A DNA stretch of 64,000 nucleotides from Metabacillus niabensis (GTDB lineage Bacteria; Bacillota; Bacilli; Bacillales; Bacillaceae), in assembly GCF_020524345.1 (NCBI RefSeq), contig NZ_JAIVLH010000022.1:36317-100316 (forward strand), read 5' to 3'. The notes below the pieces were generated by a model, which was not told the origin of the DNA, did no database searches, and saw only the letters and a program-made list of their open reading frames with translations. How positions within the stretch are numbered: the stretch's first letter is position 1; the number at the start of each line of letters is the position of its first letter. The translations under genes were made by a program, and so were the position numbers. Shown here in pieces: positions 59,884 through 64,000 of the stretch.

Positions 59884-61188
59884 GTGAAAAAGGGTTTGAT
59901 GCTGTTTTTGGCAATTTTCATGGCGCTCTTTATGGCAGCTTGTAGTGGGAGCAGTACGACAAGTGAAGAGGGATCAGATTCAAAAGATAGTAAAGATGAA
60001 GAAATTACATTACGCATGGCTTGGTGGGGATCTGAACCAAGGCATGATTACACATTAAAAATGATTGAATTATATGAGGAACAAAATCCAAACGTGAAAA
60101 TCCAGCCTGAATATGCTAGCTGGGATGATTATTGGAAAAAGTTAGCACCTCAAGCATCTGCAAACCAGCTTCCAGATATTATCCAAATGGATCTTTCTTA
60201 TATTACACAATACTCTAACAACAATCAGTTAGCAGATTTAAAACCATTCTTTGGTAAAGAAATTGACACGACAGATCTCAGTCAGGATTTTCTTGATGGA
60301 GGTAAAATAGGTGATCACTATTACGGGCTTAACGGTGGAGTTAACGCGCTTGCTTACCAATATGACCCTGAACTACTTAAGAAAATTGGTGTAGACAAAA
60401 TCTCAGAAGACTGGACTTGGGAAGATTATCAAGATATGGCCCAAAAAGCAGCTGACGCCGGTTTGTTTTTTGAAAATGGACCTGGAACTGCTCCTGATGT
60501 TTCATACAATTATTATTTAAGAACAAATGGAAAGAGACTTTATAGTGAAGATGGCACAACATTGGGATATGAGGATGATAAACTATTTGTAGACTTCTTT
60601 TCAATGTATGCTGATTTAGTAAAAGAAAAAGCCATTCAATCACCTGATGCAAGTGCTCAAGTGAAAGGACTGGAAGATGATCCTGTTGTAAAGCAACAAT
60701 CGATCGGCCTTATCCAATGGTCCAACCAGTTTATCGGTATTCAGGAAGCAGCAAACCGTCCACTTGAAATGGTTGGCTTGCCAGGACCAAATGCTGATCA
60801 AGGACTGTTCCTTAAACCAGGCTTATTTTGGTCTGTTGCCAATAGCTCTAAAAATAAAGAAGAAGCGGCAAAATTTATTAATTTCTTAACGAACGATATT
60901 GAAGCAAATACATTAATGCTTGGTGACAGAGGTGTTCCTGGATCTCCAAAAGTTCAGGAAGCATTATTGCCATTATTATCACCTGCACAAAAGCAAGTAT
61001 TCAACTATGTAGCTTGGGCTGGAGAACATAGTTCCCCATATAATGGACCCGATCCAACCAAAGCAGCAGAAGTAATAAATCTATTAAAAAACACAGCTGA
61101 TCAAATAGCATATGGGGTTCTAAAGCCGGAGGAAGCCGCAAAACAATTCAGGCAACAGGCGGAGAGTATATTGGCACAAGGGAAATAA
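59884..61188 (+). CDS. Sugar-binding lipoprotein (family 1 SBP), orphan
   Basis: 434 residues; signal peptide VKKGLMLFLAIFMALF and lipobox MAAC, then acidic linker and SBP_bac_1 features (LRMAWWGSEPRHDYTLKMIE, LPDIIQMDLSYITQY, YGLNGGVNALAYQYDPELLKK in parts). GTG start at 59884 gives the signal peptide at the N-terminus and follows AAGGGGGAT; the frame runs from 59836. No permease genes follow: the next gene is an unrelated symporter, so permeases must be elsewhere or lost. Probably CcpA-repressed. Confidence 0.88.
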   Translation: MKKGLMLFLAIFMALFMAACSGSSTTSEEGSDSKDSKDEEITLRMAWWGSEPRHDYTLKMIELYEEQNPNVKIQPEYASWDDYWKKLAPQASANQLPDIIQMDLSYITQYSNNNQLADLKPFFGKEIDTTDLSQDFLDGGKIGDHYYGLNGGVNALAYQYDPELLKKIGVDKISEDWTWEDYQDMAQKAADAGLFFENGPGTAPDVSYNYYLRTNGKRLYSEDGTTLGYEDDKLFVDFFSMYADLVKEKAIQSPDASAQVKGLEDDPVVKQQSIGLIQWSNQFIGIQEAANRPLEMVGLPGPNADQGLFLKPGLFWSVANSSKNKEEAAKFINFLTNDIEANTLMLGDRGVPGSPKVQEALLPLLSPAQKQVFNYVAWAGEHSSPYNGPDPTKAAEVINLLKNTADQIAYGVLKPEEAAKQFRQQAESILAQGK

Positions 61189-61342
61189 CTATTATTATAC
61201 GGATAGCTGATCATGATTGATCAGCTATTTTTCATGTCGTGTTTTATACAAATTTGCAGGAGGAATATAATCTTTAAAATAGGTTTTTATCATGATAAAT
61301 TAGGGAAATAAAACATAAATTTTAGAAAGTGAGGTGGTTAGC

Positions 61343-62584
61343 TTGAGGCTGGCAACTAAAATAATTATAGGTTTAATAGCAGGTGCCATTGTAGGTCTTA
61401 TATTGAACATAGTATCTCCGGATGTTTTTAAAGTCCTTGATACCTATTTATTTACTCCGCTAGGACAAATATTTTTAAATTTAATTAATATGCTCGTTGT
61501 ACCTATTGTCTTTTTTTCCATTACACTGGGTGTAGCAGGTTTAGGTGATCCTAAAAAGCTTGGAAGAATTGGCTTTAAAACGATATCTTTCTTTTTAGAG
61601 ACAACAGCCATTGCGATCATGATTGGTTTATTCCTTGCCACGATCATTCAACCTGGTCATGTAGGTAATTTTAATACAGAAGGAGTTACATTCGAAGCAG
61701 AAAAAGCACCATCAACTGGAGAAACATTACTGAACATCATCCCATCTAATCCAATTCAAGCCTTTGCTGAAGGCAATATGCTCCAAATTATAGCGTTTTC
61801 CATCTTTGTTGGATTTGGTATAGCTATGCTAGGGAAGAAAGCAGAAGCTTTGCTTACAGTAGTGGAGCAGGGAAATAATCTCATGATGTATTTGGTGAAT
61901 ATTGTTATGAAGTTTGCGCCATACGGAACATTTGGTTTAATTGCAACAGCTGTAGGAAGTCAAGGTCTAGCAGCCATTAAAGCAATGGGATTATACATGA
62001 TTGTCGTCGTTTTAGCCCTTCTTATCCATTCCATCGTCACATATGGTTCAGCTGTTTTCTTCTTAGCAAAATATAATCCATTCACATTCTTTAAAACGTT
62101 TTCTCCTGCCATGAGTGTTGCCTTTAGTACTTCCAGTAGTAACGCAACATTACCAGTCTCAATGGACACAGCACAAAAAGAGTTGAACATTCCTAAGTCA
62201 ATAAGCAGCTTTGTTCAACCACTTGGAGCTACGATAAACATGGATGGAACAGCCATTATGCAAGGAGTAGCAACCATTTTTATTGCACAAGTTTATGGTG
62301 TGAATTTAACAATGATTGAGTTAGTAACGGTTGTATTAACGGCTGTGCTGGCAAGTATCGGTACAGCTGGAGTCCCTGGTGTAGGGTTAATTTTATTAGC
62401 GATGGTATTTAGTTCTGTAGGATTACCTGTTGCTGGTATTGGGTTAATATTAGGTATTGACCGTTTGTTAGATATGGCTCGTACGGCAGTTAATATTACT
62501 GGGGATGCGGCATGTGCTTTGGTTGTGTCTGAGACTGAGAAGAAGCATATGGGGATGAAAGAAGAAATGAATCAAAGTATGTAG
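61343..62584 (+). CDS. Dicarboxylate/amino acid:cation symporter (DAACS; GltP/DctP-like)
   Basis: 413 residues, eight TM helices plus two re-entrant loops. Motifs: AFSTSSSNATLPVSMD (HP1 serine-rich), NMDGTAIMQGVATIFIAQVYG (substrate/Na site), and DRLLDMARTAVNITGDAA (Asp/Arg/Asn/Asp for substrate binding). The Arg in the last segment fits acidic amino acid (Glu/Asp) or dicarboxylate transport. TTG at 61343 follows GAGGTGG; the GTG at 61334 lies within that site. Terminator at 62583. Confidence 0.9.
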   Translation: MRLATKIIIGLIAGAIVGLILNIVSPDVFKVLDTYLFTPLGQIFLNLINMLVVPIVFFSITLGVAGLGDPKKLGRIGFKTISFFLETTAIAIMIGLFLATIIQPGHVGNFNTEGVTFEAEKAPSTGETLLNIIPSNPIQAFAEGNMLQIIAFSIFVGFGIAMLGKKAEALLTVVEQGNNLMMYLVNIVMKFAPYGTFGLIATAVGSQGLAAIKAMGLYMIVVVLALLIHSIVTYGSAVFFLAKYNPFTFFKTFSPAMSVAFSTSSSNATLPVSMDTAQKELNIPKSISSFVQPLGATINMDGTAIMQGVATIFIAQVYGVNLTMIELVTVVLTAVLASIGTAGVPGVGLILLAMVFSSVGLPVAGIGLILGIDRLLDMARTAVNITGDAACALVVSETEKKHMGMKEEMNQSM

Positions 62585-62612
62585 AAGGTGGTGTTGACCT
62601 TCTTCTTTTTCA
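62583..62612 (+). terminator. Intrinsic terminator
   Basis: AGAAGGT / ACCTTCT with TCTTTTT tail after the symporter. Confidence 0.65.
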
Positions 62613-62833
62613 TTGATAAGTGATGTGATAAGGCATGTTTTTTTATCATTAAGTTTCGACTAATGCGATTTATGATTACCAACATAGATCTTCATATATC
62701 ATCAAATATCAGGATGCATGATTATCTAGATTAAGGTAAAAGTTAATTATTTTTTAATAGTATTAGGTATTCTACATGTAGTGTGTTATGCTTGAGCTAA
62801 CCATTTAATACCTTTTTACATTGTTTTGTCCTC

Positions 62834-62866
62834 ACCCCATTCAGTAATGAATGGGGTTTTTTACTT
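62834..62866 (+). terminator. Orphan plus-strand terminator
   Basis: ACCCCATTC / GAATGGGGT with TTTTTTACTTTTT. No plus-strand coding gene lies in the 220 bp between the previous terminator and this one; 62613-62833 has no ORF I can support. Confidence 0.7.
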
Positions 62867-62874
62867 TTTATGCA

Positions 62875-62903
62875 AATAAAAAAGGACTCCATAATGGAGC
62901 CCT
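62875..62903 (-). terminator. Terminator of cold-shock gene
   Basis: On the minus strand GGGCTCCATTATGGAGTCC then TTTTTTATTT. Confidence 0.8.
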
Positions 62904-62909
62904 CAGTAA

Positions 62910-63110
62910 TTACGCTTTATTAACGTTAGTTGCTTGAAGACCGCGTTGACCTTGCTCAGTGTCAAATGTCACTTTTTGGCCTTCTTCTAAAGATTTAAAT
63001 CCTTCGCCTTGGATAGCTGAGAAATGTACGAATACATCATCTCCACCTTCAACTTCGATGAAACCGAAACCTTTATCTGCGTTAAACCATTTTACTGTAC
63101 CTTGTTGCAT
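62910..63110 (-). CDS. Cold-shock protein (CspB-like)
   Basis: 66-residue single cold-shock domain: RNP1 KGFGFIEV and RNP2 VFVHFSAI, ending ATNVNKA. Single-stranded nucleic-acid binding chaperone of the cytoplasm. The start at 63110 gives the standard length and follows GGAGGCAACAATT; the frame extends to 63164 without a ribosome site. Its 5' UTR (63111 to about 63190) may fold for cold-induction, not examined here. Confidence 0.95.
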   Translation of the reverse strand: MQQGTVKWFNADKGFGFIEVEGGDDVFVHFSAIQGEGFKSLEEGQKVTFDTEQGQRGLQATNVNKA

Positions 63111-63373
63111 AATTGTTGCCTCCTGTGTGGATCCATTCCACAATTTATTACTATAGTTGTTCAATTAGATATCAAAGGCGAAAAGTTTAAATACTTCTTC
63201 TTTTCCTTACAGACCGAACAAAAATAATTCTACTTCATCATAACAGATAATATTTGGAAAAGCAAATAGGTATAAAGCCCACTTCACTCAGTGAGTTTTT
63301 TTCTCCTATCATTTCCTAGCATAACAAAAGCCATTCCTAATTGTTTAAGAATGGCTTGAAATCCAGTATTAGG

Positions 63374-63446
63374 TGGAGCATAGGGGGCTCGAACCCCTGA
63401 CCTCTACGCTGCCAGCGTAGCGCTCTCCCAGCTGAGCTAATGCCCC
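63374..63446 (-). tRNA. tRNA-Ala (anticodon GGC)
   Basis: 73-nt cloverleaf on the minus strand: acceptor GGGGCAT/ATGCTCC, D-arm with AGCTCAGCTGGGAGAGC, anticodon stem CTACG/CGTAG around CTGGCAG, T-arm GGTTCGAGCC. Discriminator A; CCA not encoded in full. Confidence 0.95.
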
Positions 63447-63571
63447 GTAAAAATGAATATAGCAGTATTGTACACGCCTTGTAATAAAATGATATTGACC
63501 ATCTTACATGAAATTGTCACACTATTTATTGTAATGTGGTCTATAAATGAAGTCAATATAAGTTTTTAAAA

Positions 63572-63599
63572 AAGGAATACTTAGTATTTAGTATTCCTT
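63572..63599. terminator. Bidirectional terminator
   Basis: AAGGAATAC / GTATTCCTT; minus-strand tail TTTTTTAAA. It follows the truncated gene at 63614. Confidence 0.7.
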
Positions 63600-63613
63600 C
63601 TGATTAGATAAAT

Positions 63614-63882
63614 TTAATTAATGTGAACTTCGACTGACCAATCTTCTTTTGGTATATCTACAAGCTCAAGAATCTTTTGGCATAATCTATATATGTCTCT
63701 TGAACTAAAATCTACATTTACATAAAAGTTGTTATTTAACGAACCACGTCTTCTAAATTTATTAGAGTCCAATGATATTAAGTTAGGATACTTTTCTTTA
63801 ATTAGTTTTAAATTCTGCTCTTTTTCTTCTATAACTTCATTTAATGTGGTTATCCAGACTTCACGCCAAGTAGAAAGTTCAT
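63614..63882 (-). pseudogene. 5'-truncated gene interrupted by IS3-family element
   Basis: About 89 codons, open from the IS edge to TAA at 63614-63616: starts ...NELSTWREVWITTLNEV, ends KEDWSVEVHIN. It has no Met and no ribosome site of its own; upstream the frame meets a stop inside the IS. Helical, charged; family not recognised. A terminator follows in the right orientation, supporting that this was a real gene. Confidence 0.75.
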
Positions 63883-64000
63883 TGGATAGTCAACAGTAAA
63901 CTAGACAACTTTTTTAAGGTGTTCAAGTTTGAATTCTATTGGGCTTAGATAGCCTAGTGTTCCATGAATTCTTTTGTTATTAAACCAATGGATATAGGTA
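63883..64000 (-). mobile_element. IS3-family insertion sequence (terminal part)
   Basis: Likely outer end TGGATAGTCAACAGTAAAC starts at 63883, next to the transposase stop. The rest is outside the window, so length, both inverted repeats and target duplication cannot be checked. Confidence 0.75.
63901..64000 (-). CDS. IS3-family transposase OrfB, C-terminal fragment (edge-truncated)
   Basis: Reads from the window edge TYIHWFNNKRIHGTLGYLS then PIEFKLEHLKKVV and TAG at 63901-63903. The YIxWxNxxRxHxxLGYxSPxEF ending is typical of the IS3/IS150 DDE integrase domain. The catalytic residues are beyond the edge. Shows an IS3 copy inserted in the gene at 63614. Confidence 0.9.
   Translation of the reverse strand, partial: TYIHWFNNKRIHGTLGYLSPIEFKLEHLKKVV

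Noticed and set aside
1..64000. Prophage or conjugative element
   Set aside because: No phage structural, integrase, relaxase or replication genes seen; the only mobile DNA is the IS3 end at the right edge.

Overview
The window is low-GC chromosomal DNA from a Bacillaceae bacterium (Bacillus/Metabacillus type). Support comes from strong AAGGAGG ribosome sites, cre-like sites, a CIRCE element, a yybP-ykoY riboswitch, a YjcZ-type sporulation micro-gene, BdbC/BdbD, MocR and LplB/YesL-type genes, and several Bacillus-style intergenic repeats. Species cannot be fixed from the sequence alone.

Layout. (1) 1-17815 is a pectin / rhamnogalacturonan island: an edge-truncated ABC exporter, two AraC regulators (one a membrane-anchored YesS-like sensor), a GDSL rhamnogalacturonan acetylesterase, two alpha/beta hydrolases, an LplB/YtcP-type ABC importer with its lipoprotein and a YesL partner, then GH43, GH105, GH28 and a pectin methylesterase. 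None of the enzymes has a signal peptide, so oligomers are probably imported first and de-esterified and hydrolysed inside the cell. (2) 17900-26600: Mn riboswitch plus TerC exporter; a BlaI / sensor-less BlaR1 / DoxX / BdbD / BdbC redox operon with three matching operators; small lipoprotein, LysM-3D cell-wall protein and a PQQ-type dehydrogenase. (3) 26790-35714: trhO, then an AraC-controlled GH127 beta-L-arabinofuranosidase with a complete sugar importer. (4) 35745-37775: htpG behind a perfect CIRCE. (5) 38000-48720: a NitT/ThiY-type ABC importer interleaved with a creatininase-family hydrolase, an FAD oxidase and two CodA-like amidohydrolases, followed by a MocR/EamA divergent pair and an isochorismatase-fold hydrolase. 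It looks like a catabolic or salvage route for a small N-heterocycle that I cannot match to a described pathway. (6) 48800-58200: a YqcI/YcgG protein, an MHYT-GGDEF-EAL protein, and two antibiotic-type ABC genes, each preceded by a short leader ORF and hairpins. (7) 58400-64000: Gfo/Idh dehydrogenase, orphan sugar-binding lipoprotein, dicarboxylate/glutamate symporter, cold-shock protein, tRNA-Ala, and a gene fragment cut by an IS3-family element running off the right edge.

The most striking item is the leader ORF at 56276-56317. It encodes MTHSMRLRFPTLN, which matches from memory the macrolide-sensing ErmD leader peptide, but here it lies upstream of an ABC-F ribosome-protection gene with at least two attenuator-like hairpins. 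Other strong items are the 18-codon leader before the exporter at 52107, the three BlaI-type operators, a duplicated operator-like motif at the GH127 locus, and a CodA paralogue that has lost a metal-binding His.

Many start codons were revised using ribosome-binding-site spacing; each revision is explained in its entry.
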